DNA from: Bacteroidales bacterium
GTDB lineage: Bacteria; Bacteroidota; Bacteroidia; Bacteroidales; UBA932
NCBI GenBank assembly: GCA_022647615.1
Contig: JALCKZ010000001.1
Span: 856,178 to 920,177 of the forward strand
Length of the DNA: 64,000 bases
Direction: 5' to 3'
How positions within the stretch are numbered: the stretch's first letter is position 1; each line of letters opens with the position of its first letter. The notes under the pieces are model-generated. The model had not been told where the DNA came from. It saw only the letters and a program-made list of their open reading frames with translations, and did not search any database. The position numbers and the translations under genes were made by a program. Shown here piece after piece: positions 55,626 to 63,942 of this stretch.

Positions 55626-56960
55626 ATGAAGACATTTTTTATAGGTGGTGTTCATCCTTCAGATAAAAAGATTTCCTCAGAGGCTGCAATAGAGAAGCTT
55701 CCTGTTCCAAAGGTTGCGTATATTTCTATGGGCCAGCATCTTGGAGCTCCCGCAGAACCAATAGTAAAACCGGGAGATAAAGTAAAGGTTGGACAACTGA
55801 TTGCAAATCCAAAGGGATTTGTTTCTGCTCCGGTTCACTCTTCCGTTTCCGGAACTGTACGTTCAATAGAGCCCGTTAAAGATACTGCGGGCAATCCTGT
55901 AATGACGGTAATAATTGATGTTGAGGGAGATGAGTGGATGGAAGGTATTGACAGATCAGATGCCGTTGTCAGTGAAATCAAGCTAGACCAAAAGCAAATT
56001 ATAGAGAAAATTAAAGAGTGCGGCGTTGTCGGACTGGGCGGCGCAACATTCCCAACTTCAATAAAACTTTGCCCTCCTCCAACAGCACATCCAACATGTG
56101 TTATTATTAACGGAGCAGAGTGCGAGCCATATCTAACATCAAACTATCGTGAGATGATAGAGATGCCTGAGCAACTGCTTGTTGGCTGTGAGATTTTAAT
56201 GAAAGCGCTGAATGTAAAGAAGTGCTACATTGGAATAGAGGAGAACAAACCTGCTGCTATTGAGAAACTTACATCTCTTGCAAGCGGCAAGCATCCTAAC
56301 ATTGAGATTGTAAAGCTAAAGAAGAAATATCCGCAAGGCGGTGAGAAACAGCTGATTGATGCCGTTATCAAAAAGAGAGTTCCTTCCATGGGACTTCCTG
56401 TAGATACAGGCGCAGTTGTTCAAAATGTTGCAACTACAATTGCAGTTTATAATGCCGTACAGAAGAACATGCCTTTGTTCCAAGGTGTTATGACTGTTAC
56501 CGGAGATTGCAGCAATGTACAGAGAAATTTCTTGCACAGAGTCGGAACTCCATTCAAAGAGATTATTGATTATTGCGGAGGAATTCCAAAAGATGCTGCA
56601 AAGCTTATCAACGGCGGTCCTATGATGGGCAAGGCCATTGCAAATTTGGATGCTCCAACATTAAAGGGAACTTCCGCTATCTTGTATTTGACTGAAGCTC
56701 AGACAAAGAGAAAGACAGAAGGAAACTGCATCCGTTGTGCTAAATGTATCAATGCTTGCCCTATGGGCTTGGAACCTTACATTCTTAATAAGATGTATCG
56801 TGCCGGCGATATGGCAGGATTGGAAGAGCATAAAATTTATGATTGTATAGAGTGCGGCTGCTGCCAGTTTACATGCCCGGCTTACATTCCGCTTCTTGAT
56901 TCAGTGAGATTAGGAAAGGCCGCAGTAATGAAAATTATGAAGAGCCGTCCTAAAAAGTAA
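55626..56960 (+). CDS. rnfC: Rnf complex subunit RnfC
   Basis: 444 residues. NADH/FMN-binding type fold (GLGGATFPTSIKL; YPQGGEKQLIDAV) and two ferredoxin motifs CIRCAKCINACPMG and CIECGCCQFTCPAY. It is the peripheral NAD-reactive subunit. A copy of the dispersed 9-mer begins at the base after its stop codon. Confidence 0.96.
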   Translation: MKTFFIGGVHPSDKKISSEAAIEKLPVPKVAYISMGQHLGAPAEPIVKPGDKVKVGQLIANPKGFVSAPVHSSVSGTVRSIEPVKDTAGNPVMTVIIDVEGDEWMEGIDRSDAVVSEIKLDQKQIIEKIKECGVVGLGGATFPTSIKLCPPPTAHPTCVIINGAECEPYLTSNYREMIEMPEQLLVGCEILMKALNVKKCYIGIEENKPAAIEKLTSLASGKHPNIEIVKLKKKYPQGGEKQLIDAVIKKRVPSMGLPVDTGAVVQNVATTIAVYNAVQKNMPLFQGVMTVTGDCSNVQRNFLHRVGTPFKEIIDYCGGIPKDAAKLINGGPMMGKAIANLDAPTLKGTSAILYLTEAQTKRKTEGNCIRCAKCINACPMGLEPYILNKMYRAGDMAGLEEHKIYDCIECGCCQFTCPAYIPLLDSVRLGKAAVMKIMKSRPKK

Positions 56961-57009
56961 CTGTCGGGAGCTCTATAAATTTTGAGAAAAATTAAAAAAA
57001 TAAATAATA

Positions 57010-58074
57010 ATGAATAAACTGATTGTATCCGGTGCCCCTCACGTTCATGGGAGGGAAAACACCAAGAGGCTGATGCTGGACGTCATCATTGCACTGATGC
57101 CGGCAGTCTTGGTCTCTATATACTTCTTTGGTTTGTCCGCAATCAAGCTTGTCCTAATTAGCGTAGTAGCTTGTGTCCTTGTTGAATATCTGATTCAGAA
57201 ATTCTTGTTCAAAGGACCGCTTACTATTTGCGATTTGTCTGCTGTGGTTACGGGCGTTTTGCTTGCACTTAACTTGCCGGTCTGCTCACCATGGTGGATG
57301 ATATTGATAGGAGCTGTTGTTGCAATAGGAATTGCAAAGATGACTTTTGGCGGACTTGGACAAAATTTCTTTAACCCCGCACTTGTAGCGCGTGTTGTTT
57401 TGCTGGTTTCATTCCCTGTTCTTATGACGGGCGCAGCATTCCACGCACCTGAAAGCGGATATCTATTTGGAAACAGCCATTTTGCAACTACCGCACTTGA
57501 TGCAACTTCCGGAGCAACTCCGCTAGCTTTTGTAAAAGAGGAGCTTGCAAAACCTGAGGTTCAGGCTCAGCTAAATAATGGATCAACTATCAAACAAGTT
57601 CTTTTGGATAAAGATCCCAATCTTTCTTACGGCCAGCTGCTTTGGGGAAGAATCGGAGGAAGCTCCGGAGAGGCTTGCGCGCTTGCTCTTATTTTAGGTT
57701 TCATTTATCTTCTTTGCAGAAGAGTTATTAAACCTCATATTTCACTATCAATATTGCTGACGGTATTTGTGTTCTCCGGAATACTTTATCTTGCAGACCC
57801 TTCCAAGTTTACAGATCCTGTATTCAATCTGTTAAGCGGTGGTTTGCTGCTGGGCTCATTCTTTATGGCGACGGATTATGTTACCAGCCCAATGACCCCT
57901 AAAGGCATGATAATCTTTGGAGTAGGAATAGGAATTCTTACAGTTTTAATTAGGGAATTTGGTTCATATCCGGAGGGCGTTTCATTTGCAATTCTTATTA
58001 TGAATGCAACTGTTCCTTTGATTAACAAATTTGCTACACCTAAGAGGTTTGCGACGGAGGCGCAGAAGAAATAA
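57010..58074 (+). CDS. rnfD: Rnf complex subunit RnfD
   Basis: 354 residues, about eight to nine membrane segments. The covalent-FMN site is visible as DATSGATPLA near residue 168 (Thr attachment). GGLGQNFFNPALVARV is family-typical. Part of the ion-pumping core. Confidence 0.96.
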   Translation: MNKLIVSGAPHVHGRENTKRLMLDVIIALMPAVLVSIYFFGLSAIKLVLISVVACVLVEYLIQKFLFKGPLTICDLSAVVTGVLLALNLPVCSPWWMILIGAVVAIGIAKMTFGGLGQNFFNPALVARVVLLVSFPVLMTGAAFHAPESGYLFGNSHFATTALDATSGATPLAFVKEELAKPEVQAQLNNGSTIKQVLLDKDPNLSYGQLLWGRIGGSSGEACALALILGFIYLLCRRVIKPHISLSILLTVFVFSGILYLADPSKFTDPVFNLLSGGLLLGSFFMATDYVTSPMTPKGMIIFGVGIGILTVLIREFGSYPEGVSFAILIMNATVPLINKFATPKRFATEAQKK

Positions 58075-58076
58075 TT

Positions 58077-58817
58077 ATGGCTACAAAATCTAGTTTAAAG
58101 AATATGGCCCTTGTGCTCCTGTTCATTTGTCTTGGAGCATCCGCTGCAGTTGCAGTTGTTTATGCAGTTACAAAGGACCCTATAGCACAGGCAGAAGCCG
58201 CAAAGGTGAATGACGCTATCAAACAGGTAGTTCCGCCATGCGACAATGAGGTTTCAAAAGATACTCTTGCTATCGCTGACCCTACCACTCCATCTAAAAT
58301 GGATAAGGTTTACATAGCAAAGAAAGGTGGTCAGATAGTTGGTTACGCAGTTCCTGTCACAACCTCTAAAGGTTTTGGCGGAGCAATCAGCATGATAGTT
58401 GGTTTTACTCCCGACGGTGCTGTCTATAATACAGCAGTAGTCAGCCATCAGGAAACTCCGGGCCTTGGAGCAAAAATCACAGACCCTAATCAACCTTTCA
58501 TCAAACAATGGAAAGGTTTGAATCTTATAAACGGCAGCGTTAAAATTGCAGTTAAGAAAGATGGTGGAGATATTGATGCTATTACAGCTTCAACAATCTC
58601 ATCCAGAGCATTTTGCGACGCAATGCAACAGGCCGCTGATATATTCAACAGTATAAATTCAGAGAGTTCCGCTTCAGCTGACCAGGCCGCTCCTGCAGAT
58701 TCATCCGCTGTTGCAGCTGATTCAACCGTTGCCGCAACAACTGCTGCAACTGCCACAAAACCAGCCGCTAATGCTGCTGCTGCAAAAGGAGAAAAAACTG
58801 TCGGGAATAAAAAATAG
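58077..58817 (+). CDS. rnfG: Rnf complex subunit RnfG
   Basis: 246 residues: one N-terminal membrane segment and a periplasmic FMN-binding domain with GFGGAISMIVGF, SHQETPGLGAKI and the FMN-attachment region DAITASTISSRAF. The last 45 residues are an Ala/Thr-rich tail ending with KTVGNKK, which is encoded by a 9-mer copy. Three bases after rnfD. Confidence 0.95.
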   Translation: MATKSSLKNMALVLLFICLGASAAVAVVYAVTKDPIAQAEAAKVNDAIKQVVPPCDNEVSKDTLAIADPTTPSKMDKVYIAKKGGQIVGYAVPVTTSKGFGGAISMIVGFTPDGAVYNTAVVSHQETPGLGAKITDPNQPFIKQWKGLNLINGSVKIAVKKDGGDIDAITASTISSRAFCDAMQQAADIFNSINSESSASADQAAPADSSAVAADSTVAATTAATATKPAANAAAAKGEKTVGNKK

Positions 58818-58823
58818 ATTATC

Positions 58824-59420
58824 ATGAATAAGTTTAAATTGACATTACAGGGAATCATAAAGAACAACCCAACATTTGTACTTGTTCTTGGTATGTGCCC
58901 TACGCTTGCAACCTCAACTTCTGCTCTTAACGGAATGGGAATGGGACTTGCAACAATGATAGTTCTTGCTTGCTCAAACATGGGAATCTCAGCACTTGCT
59001 CCGCACATTCCGGATAAGGTCAGAATCCCTTGCTATATAGTTGTCATAGCCGCGTTTGTAACTGTAGTTCAGTTCCTTATGCAGGCTTACACTCCATCCC
59101 TTTATAAAACATTGGGAATCTACGTTCCGCTAATTGTTGTAAACTGTATTGTCCTTGGACGTGCAGAGGCTTACGCAAATAAAAATACAGTAATAGATTC
59201 TATGTGCGACGGTATTGGAGTTGGTCTTGGATTTACACTATCCCTGACATGCATCGGAATCATAAGAGAGTTCCTTGGAAGTTTATCTTTCATGAACACA
59301 AAATTGTTTGACGCAGACGGAATGTTAATCTTCATTCTTCCTGCCGGCGCATTCATTGTGCTTGGATATCTGATGGTTCTGTTCAACAGCATGAAGAACC
59401 GCAAAAAGGCTAATGCTTAA
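58824..59420 (+). CDS. rnfE: Rnf complex subunit RnfE
   Basis: 198 residues, six membrane segments, with NNPTFVLVLGMCPTLATSTSA at the N-terminus and LGRAEAYA in the middle. Homologous to RnfA; both form the symmetrical membrane core. Confidence 0.95.
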   Translation: MNKFKLTLQGIIKNNPTFVLVLGMCPTLATSTSALNGMGMGLATMIVLACSNMGISALAPHIPDKVRIPCYIVVIAAFVTVVQFLMQAYTPSLYKTLGIYVPLIVVNCIVLGRAEAYANKNTVIDSMCDGIGVGLGFTLSLTCIGIIREFLGSLSFMNTKLFDADGMLIFILPAGAFIVLGYLMVLFNSMKNRKKANA

Positions 59421-59431
59421 AAGGAAAAATT

Positions 59432-60052
59432 ATGGAGTATTTATTTATAATAATTTCAGCAGTATTCGTTAACAACGTAATACTTTCTCAGTTCCTTGGA
59501 ATTTGTCCGTTCCTTGGAGTATCAAAGAAAATTTCCACCGCAGTTGGAATGTCCGCGGCACTTTGCTTTGTCATGGGACTTTCCACTATGGTTACATATT
59601 TGATTCAATATCACATCCTTATCAATACATGGTTTGGTCAGCAGATAGACATTACCTTCATGCAGACAATCGTCTTCATTCTTGTAATTGCCGCGCTGGT
59701 TCAGATGGTAGAAATCATTCTTAAGAAAATCAACCCGGTACTTTACCAGGCTCTAGGAATTTATCTTCCATTGATTACCACCAACTGCGCCGTACTAGGA
59801 GTTGCTATCATCGTAGTTACCAAACAATTTACATTTGGCGCTGCACCTCACATGCTAAACCTTGCAGAATCAGTAGTTTATGCAATGGCTCTTGCACTTG
59901 GTTTTGGCGTTGCAATTACGCTGTTTGCCGGAATCAGAGAGCAGATGGAACTCAACAACGTTCCAAAAGCTTTCCGCGGAACTCCAATTGCATTGATAAC
60001 CGCCGGCATGTTGGCCCTTGCATTCATGGGCTTCTCCGGAATGGTTAAGTAG
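59432..60052 (+). CDS. rnfA: Rnf complex subunit RnfA
   Basis: 206 residues, six membrane segments, MEYLFIIISAVFVNNVILSQ at the start and NCAVLGVAI in the middle. Last gene of the rnfBCDGEA operon; a strong terminator follows. Confidence 0.95.
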   Translation: MEYLFIIISAVFVNNVILSQFLGICPFLGVSKKISTAVGMSAALCFVMGLSTMVTYLIQYHILINTWFGQQIDITFMQTIVFILVIAALVQMVEIILKKINPVLYQALGIYLPLITTNCAVLGVAIIVVTKQFTFGAAPHMLNLAESVVYAMALALGFGVAITLFAGIREQMELNNVPKAFRGTPIALITAGMLALAFMGFSGMVK

Positions 60053-60064
60053 GAGTGTGAATCT

Positions 60065-60101
60065 TAAAAAAACTCCGGGGATTTCTCCGGAGTTTTTTTT
60101 T
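60065..60101 (+). terminator. Terminator of the rnf operon
   Basis: AAAAAACTCCGG pairs with CCGGAGTTTTTT around a GGATTTCT loop, followed by T9. A textbook intrinsic terminator 13 bp after rnfA. Confidence 0.92.
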
Positions 60102-60163
60102 GCATTTCCTTTAGAAATTTTGGAGTTGGAAAGTTGAAATTGATTGTGTATTTTTGAACTGTC

Positions 60164-60466
60164 ATGGAACAGAAGAAGAAGCTCATATCACAAATAATCA
60201 CGACAGTTGAGATTGAAGCACTGATGCGTGAAGGCCTTAATGAAGAAGCTTATAATCAGGTGAATGCATTGCTGGAAAGAGAACCAAAAAATGCTTATGC
60301 CTGGTATCTTCTTGGCGGTCTATACCGCAGGCAGCAGATGTGGGGAGAAGCAATCAACGCTTACAACAACGCAAAGATGCTGGAGCCGGAAGGCCCCGCC
60401 GCCGCCGCAATAGATTCCATATATGAGATTCTCAATTTCCGCAACACGGATATGATGAATCCGTAA
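60164..60466 (+). CDS. Small TPR protein
   Basis: 100 residues with two tetratricopeptide-like repeats (ALMREGLNEEAYNQVNALLEREP and AYAWYLLGGLYRRQQMWGEAI, NAYNNAKMLEPE). No signal peptide. Likely a protein-interaction module; partner unknown. A −7-like TATTTTTG lies at 60149–60156, and it is framed by terminators on both sides, so it is probably monocistronic. Confidence 0.75.
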   Translation: MEQKKKLISQIITTVEIEALMREGLNEEAYNQVNALLEREPKNAYAWYLLGGLYRRQQMWGEAINAYNNAKMLEPEGPAAAAIDSIYEILNFRNTDMMNP

Positions 60467-60506
60467 AACGTCACGGCAAATTTTTGAAGATTTATACAGT
60501 CAAAAT

Positions 60507-60536
60507 AAAAGACCGGCATTTTTGTCGGCCTTTTTT
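60507..60536 (+). terminator. Terminator after the TPR gene
   Basis: AAAAG-CCGGC pairs with GTCGG-CTTTT (one G·T, one mismatch) followed by a T-run. Confidence 0.75.
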
Positions 60537-60592
60537 CTAACTTTGAAGTGTCAAAGTAGTCTAATTAGATAATTCAAACTTAAAATAATCGT

Positions 60593-63169
60593 ATGAGAAT
60601 AAGCAAGTTTTTTACAATTGTGTGCGCAGCGGCGGCCATTGGCTTCTGCGTTAGTGCTAACGGCAACAGTGCGGCTGCTCAGGGCCGCAAGGACCGCAGG
60701 AGCGACAAGCCGGAGATGCAGAATGGCCAGAAACCTGGTGATCAGGGAGATAAGGCTGGCATGGATAAGGACAAGGATAAAGGAAAGAAGCCTGTCGCGA
60801 TGGATAAATTCCTTACTCCTGGTACCAAAGTGATGAAGGGTTTTACAACTGTTTATCAACAAAAGGATGATAAGTGGTGCATTAATATTAATGACTCTAT
60901 TATAGGGCGTGATATTGAGGTTGTTTCCAGAATCGTGAAATCCGCAGAGGGAAGCAGGATGTCTTTTGGCGGATATGCGGGCGACCAGATTGGAGAGAGC
61001 ATGATTAGGTTTGCCAAAGGTCCGGGCAATAAAATTTTCTTGCAGCAAGTTTTGATGAGAGAACGTTCTACCGGAGAGCTTGCGCAGAATGTAAAGAACT
61101 CAAATGTTAATGCAATCATTGCTTCATTTGATATTAAAGCTCAGGGGAACGGAGATAATGTGATTGATGTAACTGACTTTCTATTAAATGATAACAACGG
61201 TCTTTATTTTGACAGAGGTGATAAGAAACAATTAAGAATAAATAATATTGTCAAAGATCGTTCTTATGTAGAGAGCGTCAAAACTTTCCCAATCAATACA
61301 GAATTTACTTCTCTTGTAACCTACGGTAAAGAGGAAGGAGCAGCCACGTTTGTTCTAAATGTTTCTATGGTAATGCTTCCTAAAGTTCCTATGCAGCCAA
61401 GGTATGTTGACCCTAGAGTTGGCTATTTTACAGTTAATTACACAGACTTTGATAAAAATCCGCAGGGTGTAAAAAGAGTGAGCATGATTTCTAGATGGAG
61501 ATTGGAGCCTAAACCTGAGGATGCTGAAAAATACGCAAAGGGTGAACTTGTAGAACCTGTAAAACCTATCGTGATATATATAGATCCTTCTACTCCAAAA
61601 GAGTGGGTTCCGTATCTTATTGAGGGTGTGAATGATTGGCAACCTGCATTTGAAGCGGCAGGATTTAAAAATGCAATTCGCGCAGAGGTTGCGCCAACAA
61701 AAGAGCAGGATTCTACCTGGTCTCTGGAGGATGCAACTCACTCCGCTATAATCTACAAACCGTCTGATATTGAGAATGCCAGCGGCCCTCATGTAAGTGA
61801 CCCGCGTTCTGGTGAAATCATTGAGACTCACGTTAACTGGTATCACAATGTGATGAAGCTTTTGAGAGACTGGTACTTTGTTCAGTGCGCTCCGGCTGAT
61901 ACAATGGCACGCCACATGGTGCTGCCTACCAATCTGATGGGAGAACTTATCAGATTTGTCTCTTCTCACGAGCTTGGACACACTCTTGGATTGCGTCACA
62001 ATTTTATCGGCAGCGCTCATTATTCTGTAGCGCAGCTTAAGGATGTGAATTTCTTGAAGAAGTATGGACATGCTTCATCTATAATGGATTACGCTCGCTT
62101 CAATTATGTTGCTGAGCCTGGTGACAATATTCCGCAGAACCTGTTGTTCCCTTGCATTGGACCTTATGACAAGTGGGCAATTCAGTGGGGCTATAAGAGG
62201 TTGCCTAATTTTACTCCCGACAGTGAAATCCCTTACCTGAGCAATGTTGTTAAGGAGAAAATAAAGGATCCTATTTATCAGTTTGGAACAGAGAGCAGCG
62301 TAAACGACCCAAGATTGCAGAGTGAGGACCTTGGTGCTAATCAGATGGAAACCAATGAAGTAGGAACGCGCAATCTTAAGTTTATCATGAAGCATTTGGT
62401 TGAGTGGACCAACACTCCTAATGAGGGATATGATAATTTGCTGGAACTTTATGATCAGGTATTAGGACAGTATAAGAGATATAACAACCACGTAGCCAAA
62501 TGGATAGGAGGTGTTTATCAGGAAGAAAAATATTCTGACCAGCCTGGTGCTCTTTATACTCATGTAGAGAAAGCAAAGCAGAAAGAGGCAATGGCTTATT
62601 TAAAGAGAAACACTTTCTCTCCTCAGATGTGGCTGACTCCTAATGATATAATGGAGAAAATTGTCCGCCGTCCGGATGTTGTACTGGAGCAAATCTACAA
62701 TTCAACTTTAGACAATCTTGTCTCACGACGGGTTCTTCTTAACTGCTATGAAGATGAAATTTCCAACGGGGCAAAGGCATATACTTTGAGCGATTATTTT
62801 GCCGATATGAATTCTATGATTTTTGCACCTGCTGCTGCCGGAGCAAAAGAGGCATCAGCTCAGAGAATCATGCAAAAGGCTTATGTTAAGCATCTTGTAG
62901 ATTTGTACACCGGAGCAAATGCAATGACATTTAGGATGGGAGACAGAACAATCGCTACAGGAATGGCTGCTGATAAAGACAATTCAGACATAGGTTCAAT
63001 GGTATATTATCAGCTGACACAGCTTCAGCAAAAATGTCTTGCAGCATCCGCTGCCGGAACAGTTGTGCAAAAAGCTCACTACAAATTTTTGTATGACAAA
63101 ATCCACAAAGCATTAACAGAGCAAAAGATAAAAACTGAAGGCTCTTCTGTAGTAAACCTTGGTTTCTAA
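60593..63169 (+). CDS. Zincin metalloprotease (DUF5117/DUF4953 type), exported
   Basis: 858 residues with a signal peptide (to about residue 29) and a Lys/Asp/Gly-rich linker. A β-rich region follows with YVDPRVGYFTVNYTDF, then a zincin motif HELGHTLGLRHN near residue 460 (the extended HExxHxxGxxH) and a helical C-terminus. These large metalloproteases are frequent in Bacteroidetes; substrates are mostly unknown. A possible −7 box TAACTTTG lies at 60538–60545. Confidence 0.88.
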   Translation: MRISKFFTIVCAAAAIGFCVSANGNSAAAQGRKDRRSDKPEMQNGQKPGDQGDKAGMDKDKDKGKKPVAMDKFLTPGTKVMKGFTTVYQQKDDKWCININDSIIGRDIEVVSRIVKSAEGSRMSFGGYAGDQIGESMIRFAKGPGNKIFLQQVLMRERSTGELAQNVKNSNVNAIIASFDIKAQGNGDNVIDVTDFLLNDNNGLYFDRGDKKQLRINNIVKDRSYVESVKTFPINTEFTSLVTYGKEEGAATFVLNVSMVMLPKVPMQPRYVDPRVGYFTVNYTDFDKNPQGVKRVSMISRWRLEPKPEDAEKYAKGELVEPVKPIVIYIDPSTPKEWVPYLIEGVNDWQPAFEAAGFKNAIRAEVAPTKEQDSTWSLEDATHSAIIYKPSDIENASGPHVSDPRSGEIIETHVNWYHNVMKLLRDWYFVQCAPADTMARHMVLPTNLMGELIRFVSSHELGHTLGLRHNFIGSAHYSVAQLKDVNFLKKYGHASSIMDYARFNYVAEPGDNIPQNLLFPCIGPYDKWAIQWGYKRLPNFTPDSEIPYLSNVVKEKIKDPIYQFGTESSVNDPRLQSEDLGANQMETNEVGTRNLKFIMKHLVEWTNTPNEGYDNLLELYDQVLGQYKRYNNHVAKWIGGVYQEEKYSDQPGALYTHVEKAKQKEAMAYLKRNTFSPQMWLTPNDIMEKIVRRPDVVLEQIYNSTLDNLVSRRVLLNCYEDEISNGAKAYTLSDYFADMNSMIFAPAAAGAKEASAQRIMQKAYVKHLVDLYTGANAMTFRMGDRTIATGMAADKDNSDIGSMVYYQLTQLQQKCLAASAAGTVVQKAHYKFLYDKIHKALTEQKIKTEGSSVVNLGF

Positions 63170-63173
63170 AAAT

Positions 63174-63722
63174 TTATTTCCGCAATCTTTGGAAAAACTC
63201 CCAGAGAACAACTCCCACGGAGACGGAAACGTTGATTGAATGTTTGGTGCCGCATTGAGGAATCTCAATGACGGCATCACTCATATCTACCACAGACTGT
63301 TGAACGCCGGCAACTTCATTGCCAAATACAAGCGCATATTTGTAAAAAGTTCCTTCGCAACTTTTTACAAGATTCAGCTTGTCAAGCATAATTGAGCCTT
63401 CAGCCTGCTCTATGCTTATAATGGTATATCCTTGAGCCTTAAGCTTTTGTATGGCATCCGGCGTTTCATCAAAATGCTCCCACTCCATGGAAAGCTCTGC
63501 GCCAAGGGCGGACTTGTGAATTTCTGCGGATGGCGGAGTGGCGCAAATGCCGCACAGATAGAGCTTTTCTGCGGCAAAGGCATCTGCAGTACGGAAAGCT
63601 GCTCCAATATTAAACTGCGAGCGGATGTTGTCCAGCACCAGTACTACGGGAATACGAGGCACCTGCTTAAATTCCTCAACGCTAGGCCTGCCCAATTCAC
63701 TATTTAAAAGTTTCCTGCCCAT
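63174..63722 (-). CDS. TrmH/SpoU-family RNA methyltransferase
   Basis: 182 residues from ATG 63722; the frame is open to 63770, but family N-termini begin close to the LGRPSVEEF segment. SPOUT knot motifs: DNIRSQFNIGAAFRTADAF, ALVFGNEVAGVQQSVVDMSD and IPQCGTKHSINVSVSVGVV. It methylates tRNA or rRNA ribose; target not identifiable. Converges on the metalloprotease gene, with 4 bp between their ends. Confidence 0.9.
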   Translation of the reverse strand: MGRKLLNSELGRPSVEEFKQVPRIPVVLVLDNIRSQFNIGAAFRTADAFAAEKLYLCGICATPPSAEIHKSALGAELSMEWEHFDETPDAIQKLKAQGYTIISIEQAEGSIMLDKLNLVKSCEGTFYKYALVFGNEVAGVQQSVVDMSDAVIEIPQCGTKHSINVSVSVGVVLWEFFQRLRK

Positions 63723-63767
63723 TAGTTTAAAATTGTTAAGAAACGGCCTTAAAAATGATAAGTTTTG

Positions 63768-63775
63768 CAAAGATA
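63768..63775 (-). promoter_or_regulatory. −7 box of the TrmH-like gene
   Basis: Minus-strand TATCTTTG, about 45 bp before ATG 63722. This also supports the shorter start, since the longer frame would begin inside the promoter. Confidence 0.5.
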
Positions 63776-63831
63776 TTAATAATGGACAAAAAGATACATC
63801 AGGAATTCTTCCAAAAGCGATTAAATTTTTT

Positions 63832-63839
63832 TACATTTG
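63832..63839 (+). promoter_or_regulatory. −7 box upstream of the last gene
   Basis: TACATTTG (TAnnTTTG), giving a leader of about 95 nt before the ATG at 63943. No −33 match. Confidence 0.45.
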
Positions 63840-63942
63840 CAAATTACGTCTTTTGGGAAAAGGCAAATTTGTAGCTGAAATAATAATTAAAATAATAATA
63901 ACGCCGGAGGGGTTACCGACGGAGAAAAATAAAGCTTAAGTT

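Larger units (their letters stand above)
2177..62223. repeat. Dispersed 9-mer CTGTCGGGA, 27 exact copies
   Basis: Starts on +: 2177, 2819, 6883, 8171, 11273, 22322, 24807, 30406, 35089, 39728, 40949, 43817, 45945, 49011, 51731, 56961, 58798. Starts of the reverse complement TCCCGACAG: 5923, 20337, 23474, 26542, 38997, 42552, 49643, 50816, 53455, 62215. Flanks are mostly A/T. The base after the 9-mer is never C. Six copies are intergenic; the ribosomal block carries only one. The count is by eye. Confidence 0.9.

Noticed and set aside
2177..62223. 9-mer as a codon-usage by-product of a protein motif
   Set aside because: It appears in both orientations, in at least three reading-frame contexts and in six intergenic positions.
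63625..63939. Reading frame before the last gene
   Set aside because: Overlaps the TrmH-like gene antisense and its promoter; composition is not protein-like.
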